From Erythrobacter donghaensis (lineage in GTDB: Bacteria; Pseudomonadota; Alphaproteobacteria; Sphingomonadales; Sphingomonadaceae), in NCBI RefSeq assembly GCF_002155425.1, contig NZ_MUYG01000009.1, positions 124,001 to 188,000 on the forward strand: 64,000 nt of DNA, given 5' to 3'. Below, one piece after another: positions 26,620-35,671 of this stretch. The translations under genes were made by a program, and so were the position numbers. The notes under the pieces are model-generated. The model made no database searches. It was given only the letters and a program-made list of their open reading frames with translations, and was not told the origin of the DNA. How positions within the stretch are numbered: position 1 is the stretch's first letter; each line of letters opens with the position of its first letter.

Positions 26620-27582
26620 ATGACCTTGCGCATCGCCGTCCAGATGGACCCCCTCGACCGGATCAACATCGCCGGGGACAGCTCTTTCGCGCTGATGCTG
26701 GCGGCGCAGGCGCGGGGCTACACTGTGTACGAATACCACGTCGAAAGCCTGACGCTGGACGAGGATGACCGCCTCTTCGCTCACGCCTTCCCGGTGAAGG
26801 TGCAGCGCGTCGAAGGCGATCACTTCACCCGCGGGGAGCAGATGCGGCTCGATCTCGGCAAGGACGTCGATGTGGTGCTGATGCGGCAGGATCCGCCGTT
26901 CCACATGGGCTACATCACCGCCACCCACATGCTGGAGCGGATCGGGCACGAGACGCTGGTGGTCAACGACCCGGCCAATGTCCGCAATTCCCCTGAAAAG
27001 GTCATGGTGCTGAACTATCGCCAATTCATGCCGCCGACGCTGGTGACACGCTCGGTCGACGAGGTGCGCCGCTTCATGGCCAAGCATGGCGCGATCGTGG
27101 TGAAGCCGATCCACGGCAATGGCGGCAAGGCGATCTTCCGCATCGGCGAGAATGGCGAAAACCTCACCGCGCTGTTTGAGGTGTTCAATCAGGCCTGGCC
27201 CGAACCGCACATGGTCCAGCCCTTCCTTCCCGAGGTCGCGCAGGGCGACAAGCGCATCGTGCTGATCGACGGCGAGGTCGCAGGCGCGATCAACCGCATT
27301 CCGGGCGAGGGCGAGTTCCGCAGCAACCTCGCCATGGGCGGCTCCGCACAGGCGACCGATCTTAGCCAGCGCGAACAGGAAATCTGCGCGGCGCTCGGCC
27401 CGGATCTGAAACGGCTCGGCCTGACCTTCGTTGGCATCGACGTGATCGGCGGTAAATGGCTGACCGAGATCAACGTGACTTCGCCCACCGGCATCGTGGC
27501 GATTGACCGTTTCAACAACACTGATACGGCGGGGATGATCTGGGACGCGATCGAACGGCGCCTTGCCGAACGCAGCGCTTAA
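26620..27582 (+). CDS. gshB: Glutathione synthetase
   Basis: An ATP-grasp ligase that joins gamma-glutamylcysteine and glycine, the second step of glutathione synthesis. The 320-aa protein has the prokaryotic GshB order: MDPLDRINIAGDSSFALML (N-terminal domain), VMLRQDPPFHMGYITATHML-type block with NDPANVRNSPEK, the ATP-grasp core with PIHGNGGKAIF, and GIDVIGGKWLTEINVTSPTG. It is the third gene of rsmI-yraN-gshB. gshA is elsewhere. Confidence 0.96.
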   Translation: MTLRIAVQMDPLDRINIAGDSSFALMLAAQARGYTVYEYHVESLTLDEDDRLFAHAFPVKVQRVEGDHFTRGEQMRLDLGKDVDVVLMRQDPPFHMGYITATHMLERIGHETLVVNDPANVRNSPEKVMVLNYRQFMPPTLVTRSVDEVRRFMAKHGAIVVKPIHGNGGKAIFRIGENGENLTALFEVFNQAWPEPHMVQPFLPEVAQGDKRIVLIDGEVAGAINRIPGEGEFRSNLAMGGSAQATDLSQREQEICAALGPDLKRLGLTFVGIDVIGGKWLTEINVTSPTGIVAIDRFNNTDTAGMIWDAIERRLAERSA

Positions 27583-27621
27583 TCCTGACCCGCCTCTTCA
27601 CAACGGACAGCTCGACTTCTC

Positions 27622-28239
27622 ATGACCGACTTTCTGCTCGAACTGCTCGACAAGGGCGGATACCTCGGCATCTTCCTGCTGATGATGGCCGAAAACGTGT
27701 TTCCGCCGATCCCGTCGGAGGTGATCATGGGCGGGGCGGGGGTGCTCGTTGCCAAGGGCCAGATGACCTTCGGCACGGTCTGGGTCGTCGCCACGCTGGG
27801 CACGGTGGCGGGCAATCTGTTCTGGTACTGGATCGGCGTGCGCTGGAGCGAGGAACAGCTCAAGCGCATCATCGACCGTTGGGGCCGCTGGCTGACCTTC
27901 GAATGGGACGAGTTCACCAAGGCGCGGAACATCTTCCGCAAATATGGCGACGGGATCGTCTTCGCGCTGCGATTCTCGCCGATCCTGCGCACCATCGTAT
28001 CGCTGCCGGCGGGGCTTGCGCACATGAAGCTGTGGCGGTTCTGCCTGTTTACCTTTCTCGGCTCGGGGATCTGGAACGCAATTCTGATCTTCGGCGGCAA
28101 GGCGCTGGAACCGCTGATCGAGCGGTTTGAGACAGTCGCTGGCTACGGCGTGGTCGCCTTTGTGCTCGCTGGGGTGGCGTTCTACATCTACCGGGTGGTG
28201 ACGTGGAAGCCGGTCAAGGCGCACGAAAACGGCGAGTAA
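27622..28239 (+). CDS. DedA-family membrane protein
   Basis: A 205-aa inner-membrane protein of the DedA/VTT family, some members of which flip phospholipids or undecaprenyl phosphate. Family blocks are visible: MAENVFPPIPSEVIMGGAG, GNLFWYWIGVR, FRKYGDGIVFALRFSPILRT and FLGSGIWNAILIFGG. The Glu and Arg residues in these blocks are the ones essential in studied DedA proteins. It lies 39 bases behind gshB and may be co-transcribed. Confidence 0.9.
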   Translation: MTDFLLELLDKGGYLGIFLLMMAENVFPPIPSEVIMGGAGVLVAKGQMTFGTVWVVATLGTVAGNLFWYWIGVRWSEEQLKRIIDRWGRWLTFEWDEFTKARNIFRKYGDGIVFALRFSPILRTIVSLPAGLAHMKLWRFCLFTFLGSGIWNAILIFGGKALEPLIERFETVAGYGVVAFVLAGVAFYIYRVVTWKPVKAHENGE

Positions 28240-28254
28240 GTTCGCCCGCGCGCC

Positions 28255-29145
28255 TCAGCCTCTGGGATGCGCCTTGCGGTAATTGTCGAGCAGGCTCGCC
28301 GCATCGACGCGGGTGTAGATCTGGGTCGAGCCCAATGACGCGTGGCCGAGCAATTCCTGCAAGCTTCTGAGATCGGCTCCGGCGCTCAGCAGGTGGGTGG
28401 CAAAAGAGTGCCGCAGCGCATGGGGCGTCGCCGTGTCGGGCAGTCCGAGCGCGCGCCGCGCCTGCGCCATCGCGCGCTGCACCATCCCCGGCGACAGCGG
28501 CCCGCCCTTCGCGCCCCGGAACAGCGGTTCTGTGGCGGGCAGGGGGAAGGGGCACACCCTGGCATATTCCGCCACGGCCGCGCGCGTGATTGGCAGCACC
28601 GGCACGACGCGCTGCTTGCCGCCCTTGCCGGTCACTTGCAGCACCTCGCCCATCGCCGCATCACGGCCCGTAAGCGAGAGCGCCTCAGCAATCCGCAGGC
28701 CCGATCCATACATCAGCAGCAGCACCGCCCGATCGCGCGCGCCGATCCAATCGTCGGCGGCAAGGCCATCGACTAGCTCGGTGAGGTTCACCGCCTCGTC
28801 CGGGGTGACGGGGCGGGGGAGGCCCTTCTTGATCCGGGGCCCGCGCAGCCGCGGCGCGGCAGGATCGGGGTCGCCCGATTGCGCGCGCGCGAAGGCGATA
28901 AAGGCCTTGAGCGCCGATAATTCGCGCGCGGTGCTGGCGTTGCCGAGACCCTCGGCGCGGCGCTGCGCGAGATGCGCGCGCAGGTGATGTGCCTCTATCC
29001 GCGCTGCGCCCGCCCAGTCCTCGCACTCGCGCGCCGCCACCAACCGCGCGGCTGCCGCGACATAGGCCCGCACCGTGTGGGGCGAGCGGCGGCGGTTGTC
29101 GGCGAGATGTGCGCGCCACGCTTCGAGCAGGTCGGCGCCGCTCAC
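28255..29145 (-). CDS. xerC: Tyrosine recombinase XerC
   Basis: It resolves chromosome dimers at dif together with XerD. The 296-aa protein has an N-terminal SAM-like core-binding domain (DLLEAWRAHLADNRRRSPHT) and a catalytic domain. Active-site residues are all visible: Arg in GSGLRIAEAL, Lys in TGKGGKQR, HxxR in HALRHSFATH, His in LGHASLGSTQ and Tyr in IYTRVD. The start is a GTG at 29145 that overlaps the hemW stop as GTGA. The much longer open reading from 29538 is antisense to nothing functional and lies over hemW. No integrated element is next to it, so it is the housekeeping enzyme. Confidence 0.93.
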   Translation of the reverse strand: MSGADLLEAWRAHLADNRRRSPHTVRAYVAAAARLVAARECEDWAGAARIEAHHLRAHLAQRRAEGLGNASTARELSALKAFIAFARAQSGDPDPAAPRLRGPRIKKGLPRPVTPDEAVNLTELVDGLAADDWIGARDRAVLLLMYGSGLRIAEALSLTGRDAAMGEVLQVTGKGGKQRVVPVLPITRAAVAEYARVCPFPLPATEPLFRGAKGGPLSPGMVQRAMAQARRALGLPDTATPHALRHSFATHLLSAGADLRSLQELLGHASLGSTQIYTRVDAASLLDNYRKAHPRG

Positions 29146-30293
29146 GCCGCCACCAGCGTGTCGGCCACCACCTCGCCGAGCAGCGCGTCGAGCACCCCGC
29201 GCCCTTGTGGAGCGACGCCGATCCGCGTGCCTTGTGCCCACATCATCCCGAGATTTGCGAAGCGTTGAAGCGCTTCCTCGTCGACCAGACCGGCTCGCGG
29301 GAGGGTGAAGCGGGCGGACAATGCAGCGAGGTCGATACCTTCCGTCAGTCGCAGTCCCATCAGCAGTGCCTCGGTCGCCTGCTCGGGCACGGTCAAGGCG
29401 CGCGCCTCGACGATGCCGTCGCCCTGCCGCGCGACGGCGGCGAGGAAGTTCTCGGGCTTCTTGTGCCGCACCGTCGCCACGCCGCCACGCCGTCCATGCG
29501 CGCCAGGGCCGATCCCGGCGTAATCCTGATAACGCCAATAGACGAGGTTGTGGCGGCTTTCCTCGCCGGGGCGCGCATGGTTGCTGGTTTCGTAGGCGGG
29601 AAGGCCCGCAGCTCCGGTGAGCGCCTGCGTGATGTCGAACAATTCGGCCGCCGCATCGTCATCGAGCGGAACAAGCCGCCCCCGGCGCACGTCGCTGGCA
29701 AAGCGCGTCCCCGGCTCGATCGTCAGCTGGTAGAGCGACATATGCCCCGTGCCGAAGCCCAGCGCGCGGGTCAGACGCTGCTCCCACAGCTCTGGCGTAT
29801 GGCCGGGCAGGGCGTAGATCATGTCGAAACTGACGCGTGCGAAATGCGCCTGCGCGGTCGCCAGCCCGGCGAGTGCCTCGTCGGCGCCGTGCAAGCGCCC
29901 GAGGAACGCGAGCTCCGCATCGTCGAGCGATTGCACACCCAGCGACACCCGGTTGATCCCTGCGCTTGCGAGCGCCGCGAAATTCGCCGCCTCGACCGAC
30001 GAAGGATTGGCCTCGAGCGTTATCTCGATACCGGGATCGAAGCCCCACAAGGCTTCCGCCTCGGCCAGCAGCGCGGCGACGAGGGCGGGGGGCATCAGCG
30101 AGGGCGTGCCGCCGCCGAAGAAGATCGATGTCAGCGTCTCGCCGCCAGCCACCGCAGCCTCGGCGCGCATGTCGGCGATCAGCGCGGCCTGCCACCCTGC
30201 AACATCCACGCCCGCGCGGACATGCGAGTTGAAGTCGCAATAGGGGCATTTCTTCGCGCAGAAGGGCCAATGAATGTAGAGCGCACGCGCCAC
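29142..30293 (-). CDS. hemW: HemW radical-SAM heme chaperone
   Basis: A 383-aa radical SAM protein of the HemW/HemN group. The iron-sulfur motif CAKKCPYC uses Cys 12, 16 and 19, and the SAM site is FFGGGTPSL. HemW relatives bind and deliver heme and lack the extra N-terminal Cys of the true coproporphyrinogen oxidase HemN; the sequence here opens directly at LYIHWPFC, as in HemW. It starts with GTG. Pairing with xerC (GTGA overlap) and nearness to rdgB and rph follow the common alphaproteobacterial order. Confidence 0.9.
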   Translation of the reverse strand: MARALYIHWPFCAKKCPYCDFNSHVRAGVDVAGWQAALIADMRAEAAVAGGETLTSIFFGGGTPSLMPPALVAALLAEAEALWGFDPGIEITLEANPSSVEAANFAALASAGINRVSLGVQSLDDAELAFLGRLHGADEALAGLATAQAHFARVSFDMIYALPGHTPELWEQRLTRALGFGTGHMSLYQLTIEPGTRFASDVRRGRLVPLDDDAAAELFDITQALTGAAGLPAYETSNHARPGEESRHNLVYWRYQDYAGIGPGAHGRRGGVATVRHKKPENFLAAVARQGDGIVEARALTVPEQATEALLMGLRLTEGIDLAALSARFTLPRAGLVDEEALQRFANLGMMWAQGTRIGVAPQGRGVLDALLGEVVADTLVAA

Positions 30294-30341
30294 GGATCGC
30301 CTCTTCAGCCCCGCTTAACCACTGGTGCATAGACAAGCTTC

Positions 30342-30914
30342 ATGCGCACTTCCCGTTCGATGTTCCGCCTGGCCCGGCTGACCGCTGCCGCACTGCTTAT
30401 GACAGCCGCGCCTGCCGTGCCGCAAGGCTCCCCGCAAGATCCGCGTCCGCTTTATCCTGCCGAGCAGGAATGGCTCGCGCGCCATAATGATGCGCGCGCC
30501 GAGGTCGGGCTCGGCAAGCTGCGCTGGAATCACGCGCTGATGCGCGATGCGCAGGATTGGGCCGAACAGCTCGCTGCGCGCGGGGTCTTCCGGCACCATC
30601 CCGATCTCATCGCCATGGGACAGGGGGAGAACCTCTGGCAAGGCACGCGGGCGACCTATGCGCCTTCGCAGATGATCGAATTGTTCATCGACGAAAAGCG
30701 TATGTTCCGCCCGGGCACCTTCCCCGATGTCTCGACCACCGGGCGCTGGAGCGATGTCGGGCACTACACCCAGATCATCTGGCCCGAAACGCAGGAAGTC
30801 GGCTGCGCCACAGCGGTCAATGCCCGCAACGAGGTGCTGGTGTGCCGCTATTGGCCCGCTGGCAACCGGATGGGCACCGTCCTCGATCCGGGGGGCAGGT
30901 TGGCGCGGCGCTGA
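30342..30914 (+). CDS. Secreted CAP/SCP-like domain protein
   Basis: A 190-aa exported protein with a signal peptide (FRLARLTAAALLMTAAPAVP). The CAP fold is clear from LARHNDARAEVGLGKLRWN, GVFRHHPD, GQGENLW and the signature HYTQIIWPETQEVGCA. The two His and two Glu of the CAP cavity are in place. Bacterial CAP proteins have varied or unknown roles, and some bind lipids or act at the wall. It is inserted between hemW and rdgB on the opposite strand. Confidence 0.88.
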   Translation: MRTSRSMFRLARLTAAALLMTAAPAVPQGSPQDPRPLYPAEQEWLARHNDARAEVGLGKLRWNHALMRDAQDWAEQLAARGVFRHHPDLIAMGQGENLWQGTRATYAPSQMIELFIDEKRMFRPGTFPDVSTTGRWSDVGHYTQIIWPETQEVGCATAVNARNEVLVCRYWPAGNRMGTVLDPGGRLARR

Positions 30915-30921
30915 GCGATCC

Positions 30922-31545
30922 TCAGCCGAATTGCGCCGCAACCAGCTTCGCAAAGGCATCGGCGCGGTGGCTGATCGCGTGCTTTGCCTCGGGTGCGATC
31001 TCGGCGAAGGTCTGCGCGGCGCCGGTCGGCACGAACACCGGATCATAGCCGAACCCCAGCGTCCCGCGCGGCGGCCAGGTGAGGCTGCCGTCGCAGCGTC
31101 CCTCGTAGACCGCATAGTCTCCATCGGGCCACGCCAACGCCAGAACGCAATGGAACGCCGCCGCGCGGTCAACATCAGGCCCCAGCTCGGCGAGCACCCC
31201 CTCGACCTTGCCCATCGCCATATACCAGTCGCGGCCCGGAGGCCCTTCGAACCATTGCCGCTCGGCCCAGTCGGCGGTGTAAACACCGGGCCGCCCACCG
31301 AGCGCCGCGACGCTGAGTCCGCTGTCGTCCGCCAGCGCCGCCAACCCCGAAGCCTCCGCCGCCGCGCGCGCCTTGATCAGCGCGTTCTGCGCGAAGGTGG
31401 TGCCGGTCTCGGCAGGCTCCGGCAGGCCGAGCGATCCGGCAGAGATGCACTTCACCCCATAGGGGTCGAGCAGTGCGCTGATTTCCTTGAGCTTGCCCGC
31501 ATTGTGCGTGGCGATCACAAGGCTGCCGGAGCCAAGCTTTCTCAT
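30922..31545 (-). CDS. rdgB: Non-canonical purine NTP pyrophosphatase
   Basis: Removes ITP, dITP and XTP from the nucleotide pool. The 207-aa protein has the HAM1 motifs: [14 protein letters not shown] at the start, [20 protein letters not shown], and the [11 protein letters not shown] block, closing with [10 protein letters not shown]. The start ATG overlaps the stop of the YcxB-like gene as ATGA, so rph, the YcxB-like gene and rdgB form one coupled operon. Confidence 0.95.
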   Translation of the reverse strand: MRKLGSGSLVIATHNAGKLKEISALLDPYGVKCISAGSLGLPEPAETGTTFAQNALIKARAAAEASGLAALADDSGLSVAALGGRPGVYTADWAERQWFEGPPGRDWYMAMGKVEGVLAELGPDVDRAAAFHCVLALAWPDGDYAVYEGRCDGSLTWPPRGTLGFGYDPVFVPTGAAQTFAEIAPEAKHAISHRADAFAKLVAAQFG

Positions 31546-32057
31546 TTGCGACGCTTGCCTTTGCTGGAGAGTCCGTAATCGACCAAGTGCTGCCGGATGA
31601 AGTCCACCCGGTCCCGCCCGATGGCCTGTTTCGGCAGGATATAGGCCAGTTCTCCCGTGGGATGGATGGCCAGAATTCGGTCGTTTTCATCCCACATGAG
31701 CACATCACTCCAAGCCATCGCGACATGCCCAGAGGCCTGAGTGATCGCAAACCCCTCGCCCGTCAGGGACAGGGTCATCTCCTCACGGATCAGGGCATAG
31801 TCGCGAAATGCTCGGGCAGCCTTTCGCGGGATGGTCACATAGCGTGCGAAGAGCGCAAAAGTGGGCACAATGACAAGGGCGGTGACCGCTGCCGAATAAC
31901 CAGCTTCTGGCAGGCCCAAAGGCACTGCGACCACAAAGACCAGAGCAACCACTATTGCCATGAACATCGCGAAGCGAGGCAATGCGCGCTTTTGGAACAT
32001 CCGCATGAGCGTGATGTGATCGGCCTCACTGATGCGATAGGCAACCGGCTCCATCAC
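31542..32057 (-). CDS. YcxB-like membrane protein
   Basis: A 171-aa protein. Two hydrophobic helices ([20 protein letters not shown] and [20 protein letters not shown]) are followed by a C-terminal beta-rich domain. The stretch [19 protein letters not shown] and the later [10 protein letters not shown] match the YcxB-like pattern of small PH-fold-like membrane proteins. The function is unknown. The start is GTG 32057 or ATG 32054; both overlap the rph stop. Its base composition looks a little less GC-rich than the flanking rph and rdgB, in keeping with an insertion into that pair. Confidence 0.7.
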   Translation of the reverse strand: MMEPVAYRISEADHITLMRMFQKRALPRFAMFMAIVVALVFVVAVPLGLPEAGYSAAVTALVIVPTFALFARYVTIPRKAARAFRDYALIREEMTLSLTGEGFAITQASGHVAMAWSDVLMWDENDRILAIHPTGELAYILPKQAIGRDRVDFIRQHLVDYGLSSKGKRRK

Positions 32058-32773
32058 CGCGCTCCGGTGGCATCCAACTGCGCCGCAAAGATCCTGTCGC
32101 AGCCGATGCGGGCGAGGCGCAGCAGGCGCAGCAGCGCTTCCTCGTCATAGGTCGCTCCCTCGGCGGTGGCCTGCACCTCGGCGATCTTGCCGCCCGAGAG
32201 CAGCACGAAATTACCATCGGCTTCGGCGTTCGAATCCTCGTCGTAGTCGAGGTCGAGCACCGGAGTGCCCTTGAAGATGCCGCAGGAAATGCCCGCGACC
32301 TGCGCCGCAATCGGATCGTGCTTGATATCGCCCGATGCCATCAGGCCATTGATCGCCAGACGCAGCGCGATCCACGCGCCCGAGATTGCTGCCGTGCGCG
32401 TTCCTCCGTCGGCCTGGATCACGTCGCAATCCAATGTGATTTGCCGCTCGCCGAGCTTCTGGAGATCGACCACGGCGCGTAAGGAACGCCCGATGAGCCG
32501 CTGAATTTCCTGCGTGCGACCCGATTGCTTGCCCTTGGCTGCCTCGCGCTGCCCCCGGGTGTGGGTGGCGCGCGGGAGCATCGAATACTCCCCCGTCACC
32601 CAGCCTTCGCCCTTGCCGCGCAGCCACGGCGGCACGCCCTTTTCGACGCTCGCGGTGCATAGCACCTTGGTGTCGCCGAAGCCGATCAGGCACGATCCTT
32701 CCGCATGCTTGGTGAAACCGGTCTCGATCGTGATGGCGCGCATTTCATCGGGCGCGCGTCCTGAAGGGCGCAT
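32054..32773 (-). CDS. rph: Ribonuclease PH
   Basis: A phosphorolytic exoribonuclease that trims tRNA 3' ends. The 239-aa protein is full length for the family, with [20 protein letters not shown] at the start, [36 protein letters not shown] and [22 protein letters not shown] lies 6 bases ahead of ATG 32773. Divergent from the 233-aa gene and then hrcA, it sits in the common alphaproteobacterial block rph-rdgB-hemW versus hrcA-grpE. Confidence 0.96.
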   Translation of the reverse strand: MRPSGRAPDEMRAITIETGFTKHAEGSCLIGFGDTKVLCTASVEKGVPPWLRGKGEGWVTGEYSMLPRATHTRGQREAAKGKQSGRTQEIQRLIGRSLRAVVDLQKLGERQITLDCDVIQADGGTRTAAISGAWIALRLAINGLMASGDIKHDPIAAQVAGISCGIFKGTPVLDLDYDEDSNAEADGNFVLLSGGKIAEVQATAEGATYDEEALLRLLRLARIGCDRIFAAQLDATGAR

Positions 32774-32812
32774 GCTTGTCTCCACTTGGAATGAGCCCCG
32801 GCCCTAGCTACC

Positions 32813-33514
32813 ATGCTGCCCGTGAGCAAAGCCAAATTCATCGTCGGAGCAATTGCGTTTGTGGCGATCGGCGGGACGACAGCGGGCTTCGCCTACGACG
32901 TTGCCACGGACGAATGCGCACGGGCGCCCGATGGCACCTTTCACTGGGACTTGCTGGGCGAGGGTTACGCCCACTTCATCGACAGCGATGCCGCGTGCGA
33001 CCCCTGGCAAGTGGTTGCTCCCGATTCGGATCTTGTTTCGATCACCATCGGTTTCACGAGTGGCTGGGGTTTCGAACCTTCGCGGCAGGTCAGGATCGAG
33101 TCGGACGGGACCATCGCTGTGCTCGAACCGACCGACGAGATGGGATTCAAGACACGCGAGATCGCACGCGGGAATGATCCGGCGCTCGCCAGAGAACTGC
33201 TCGGCAGCCTTTCGCAGTTCACGCGTTACAACCGCGTGCCCGAGAAGCTGCCGGAGGGCGCTGATCTTTCCGACCCACAGACCTTTCTGGCTGCTCCCGT
33301 CATAAGCTGTACGGGAATGATCTATGATGCCGGATCGGTCAGCATCCAATTCGATCTGCGCGAGCGCGCCAATCAGGCGGTGATGTTCGATCCTTCGTGC
33401 GCTTCCATCGCCTCGTCACGGGCAAGGGATGCTCTCTACGAGGCGCATAAAAAGGGCTTCGAGGCAGCAGGTTTCACAGGGGACATGTATACAGAGAGCA
33501 GGGAGGGCACATGA
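32813..33514 (+). CDS. Hypothetical membrane-anchored protein
   Basis: Not recognised. The 233-aa product has one N-terminal hydrophobic segment (AKFIVGAIAFVAIGGTTAGF) that may be a signal or an anchor. The body holds four cysteines (DECARAP, DAACDPW, ISCTGM and DPSCAS) that could make disulfides in the periplasm. A GTG nine bases downstream is an alternative start. It is transcribed toward hrcA, whose start lies one base past its stop and whose ribosome site is inside it, so the two are translated together. It separates hrcA from rph, which are usually adjacent. Confidence 0.65.
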   Translation: MLPVSKAKFIVGAIAFVAIGGTTAGFAYDVATDECARAPDGTFHWDLLGEGYAHFIDSDAACDPWQVVAPDSDLVSITIGFTSGWGFEPSRQVRIESDGTIAVLEPTDEMGFKTREIARGNDPALARELLGSLSQFTRYNRVPEKLPEGADLSDPQTFLAAPVISCTGMIYDAGSVSIQFDLRERANQAVMFDPSCASIASSRARDALYEAHKKGFEAAGFTGDMYTESREGT

Positions 33515-33515
33515 G

Positions 33516-34559
33516 ATGACCTCGCTCCCCGTCACCGAACTGACCGAGCGCGCGCGCGAGATTTTTCGGCGCGTGGTCGAGGGTTATATCGAGAGCGGTC
33601 AGCCGGTCGGCTCCAAGACGCTGGCGTCGGACGGCACGCTCAACCTCTCGCCTGCTTCGATCCGGTCGGTTCTGGCCGATCTGGAAATGGCAGGCCTGCT
33701 CGCCGCGCCGCATACCAGCGCCGGGCGGATGCCGACCGATGCGGGCCTGCGCATCTTCGTCGACGGGATGATGCGCGTCGCCGAGCCCACGGCGCAGCAA
33801 CAGGCGGCGATCGAGGCGCGGCTCGCCGAAGCGGGGCCGGTCGAGGCGGCGATCAAGCAGGCCTCGGCGATCCTCTCCGACCTCTCGGGCGCGGCGGGCA
33901 TGGTGCTGGTCGCCCCGCGCGAACAGCGTCTGGCGCAGTTCAATCTGGTTGATCTCGGGCAGGGTAGGGCGCTCGCGGTGCTGGTGGGAGAGGATGGCGG
34001 GGTCGAGAACCGCATCCTCACCATTGGCGGTGCGCTCAGCCCCGGCGCGCTTGATCGGGCATCGAACTATATCACCGCGCGTCTTGCCGGTCGCACGCTG
34101 GCGGAGGCCGCGCTGGCGATGCGATCCGAAATCAACGCGGGCAAGTCGCAGCTCGACGATGCAAGCCGCGATCTGGTCGAACGCGGGCTGGCGGTGTGGA
34201 GCGAGGATGCCGCCGCGCGCCCCGTGCTGATCGTGCGCGGCGCGGCCAACCTGCTCGACGAGGCAGCGCTCGGCGATATCGAGCGGGTGCGGATGCTGCT
34301 CGAAGACCTCGAAAACAAGCAATCGGTCGCCGAACTGCTCGACACCGCGCGCGAGGCCGATGCGACCCGCATCTTCATCGGCAGCGAGAACCGCCTCTTC
34401 GCGCTTTCGGGATCCAGCGTGATCGCCTCACCCTATCGCGACCGCGAGGGAAGGGTGGTCGGCGTGCTTGGCGTGATCGGCCCGACCCGGTTGAATTACG
34501 CCCGCGTAGTCCCCATGGTGGATTTGACCGCCCGTTCGCTGGGCAAGCTCATCGCTTGA
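33516..34559 (+). CDS. hrcA: Heat-inducible transcription repressor HrcA
   Basis: A repressor that binds CIRCE operators and is released when GroEL is busy. The 347-aa protein has an N-terminal winged helix (ELTERAREIFRRVVEGYIES, then GQPVGSKTLA and LSPASIRSVLADLEMAGLL) and C-terminal GAF-like and dimerisation domains with GSENRLFALSGSSVIASPY near the end. GGGAGGG at 33501-33507 precedes ATG 33516 by about 9 bases. No CIRCE-like inverted repeat is visible in this window, so its targets, such as groESL, lie elsewhere. It is followed directly by grpE. Confidence 0.95.
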   Translation: MTSLPVTELTERAREIFRRVVEGYIESGQPVGSKTLASDGTLNLSPASIRSVLADLEMAGLLAAPHTSAGRMPTDAGLRIFVDGMMRVAEPTAQQQAAIEARLAEAGPVEAAIKQASAILSDLSGAAGMVLVAPREQRLAQFNLVDLGQGRALAVLVGEDGGVENRILTIGGALSPGALDRASNYITARLAGRTLAEAALAMRSEINAGKSQLDDASRDLVERGLAVWSEDAAARPVLIVRGAANLLDEAALGDIERVRMLLEDLENKQSVAELLDTAREADATRIFIGSENRLFALSGSSVIASPYRDREGRVVGVLGVIGPTRLNYARVVPMVDLTARSLGKLIA

Positions 34560-35147
34560 ATGGAAAGCCAAACCGACATGACCGAGAATGAAAAGCCGCT
34601 GGATCAGGCGGTTGAAGACGAATTGAAGGGCGTGCCCGAGCATCTGCGCGAGGGCGGCGATACGGATGACAATATCGCCGAGGCGCTCGAATCGCTGCGC
34701 CGCGATCTGGAGACCGCCAAGCAGGAGGTGCTCTACGCGCAGGCCGAAACGCAGAACGTGCGCCGCCGCCTCGAGCGCGAGAAGGACGAAGCGCGCGCTT
34801 ATGCCGCGACCGGCTTTGCGCGCGATATCCTGAGCGTGGCCGACAACCTCGCCCGCGCGGTGCAGGCGATCCCCGAAGCCTTGCGCGGTGACGACAGCAT
34901 GAAGGGCCTCGTGGTTGGTCTCGAAGCCACCCAGCGCGAGCTGGAAAAGGTCTTCGCCAGCCACGGCATCACCCGCATCGCCGCGGTCGGCCTGCCGCTC
35001 GACCCCAACCAGCATCAGGCGATGCTGGAAGTGCCGACCACGGATCACGAGCCGGGCACGGTGGTCTCGGAAATGCAGGCCGGGTGGATGATCAAGGAAC
35101 GCCTGCTGCGCGCCGCGATGGTAGCGGTGGCGAAGAAGCCGGACTAA
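34560..35147 (+). CDS. grpE: Nucleotide exchange factor GrpE
   Basis: It releases ADP from DnaK. The 195-aa protein shows an acidic N-terminus, a long coiled coil (about residues 40-90, with EVLYAQAETQNVRRRLEREK) and the C-terminal beta domain with NPNQHQAMLEV and GTVVSEMQAGWMIKERLLR. The ATG at 34560 starts directly after the hrcA stop. ATG 34578 is the alternative and has GGAAAG 10 bases upstream. The downstream neighbour is on the other strand, so this closes the hrcA-grpE operon. Confidence 0.95.
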   Translation: MESQTDMTENEKPLDQAVEDELKGVPEHLREGGDTDDNIAEALESLRRDLETAKQEVLYAQAETQNVRRRLEREKDEARAYAATGFARDILSVADNLARAVQAIPEALRGDDSMKGLVVGLEATQRELEKVFASHGITRIAAVGLPLDPNQHQAMLEVPTTDHEPGTVVSEMQAGWMIKERLLRAAMVAVAKKPD

Positions 35148-35671
35148 GCCCGAAAAGGCAGGCCCGAAAAAGGCAGGATCGCTTCATAAGCGGCGAGCGA
35201 AGGCGCGCCCGCAACACGCGCCCCGTTACGCATCAGAAAGGCGTGCTTCACGATCTCGGCCTGCTGTTCGATCCCGTAGCGTTCCAGCGGCCAGCCCGGT
35301 TTCAGAGCATAATCGTACCGACACCATGGATGGCGGCGCATCACCAGATACCAGCGCCCGCGCGTCTGGGCCTGCCAGACGTGCACCATTTCGTGAATGA
35401 AATGGGCTTGCAGCGATAGCGATGCTGCGGCGAAATCGTCGCAATAGTGGTGCGCGTCAGGGTGAAAATGCAGGTGCCCCATCGGCGCCATGGTTACGCG
35501 TCGCGGATGCAGGGGAAAAAACTTGCGCCGCTTTATCCGCACCGGCGCATAGTCGATCGCATCGCCGAACACTGAGGCCGCGAGTGCGATCTCGCCCGGC
35601 GTCAGGGGCCGTTCCCCGCCGACCGGGCAGGCGGCGGCGATATCCTGCGGTCCGGTTGGCGAAGGCTTCAG
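35144..35671 (-). CDS. HExxH metallopeptidase-like protein, possible CTG start
   Basis: A 175-aa protein with HEMVHVWQ, a zinc HExxH motif, in LSLQAHFIHEMVHVWQAQTR. The flanking blocks GEIALAASVFGDAIDYAPV and WPLERYGIEQQAEIVKHAF match the family often named vgr-related or Rhs-element metallopeptidase. No ATG, GTG or TTG in this frame lies before the conserved GEIALAASVFGDAIDY block. A CTG at 35671 overlaps the stop of the copper chaperone gene as CTGA and has GGGGA 6 bases upstream, so I propose it as start. A GTG at 35572 would cut the conserved block in half. Confidence 0.7.
   Translation of the reverse strand: MKPSPTGPQDIAAACPVGGERPLTPGEIALAASVFGDAIDYAPVRIKRRKFFPLHPRRVTMAPMGHLHFHPDAHHYCDDFAAASLSLQAHFIHEMVHVWQAQTRGRWYLVMRRHPWCRYDYALKPGWPLERYGIEQQAEIVKHAFLMRNGARVAGAPSLAAYEAILPFSGLPFRA

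Noticed and set aside
28255..29145. XerC as an integrase marking a mobile element
   Set aside because: It is coupled to hemW in the normal core position. No attachment repeats, tRNA target or cargo genes lie next to it.
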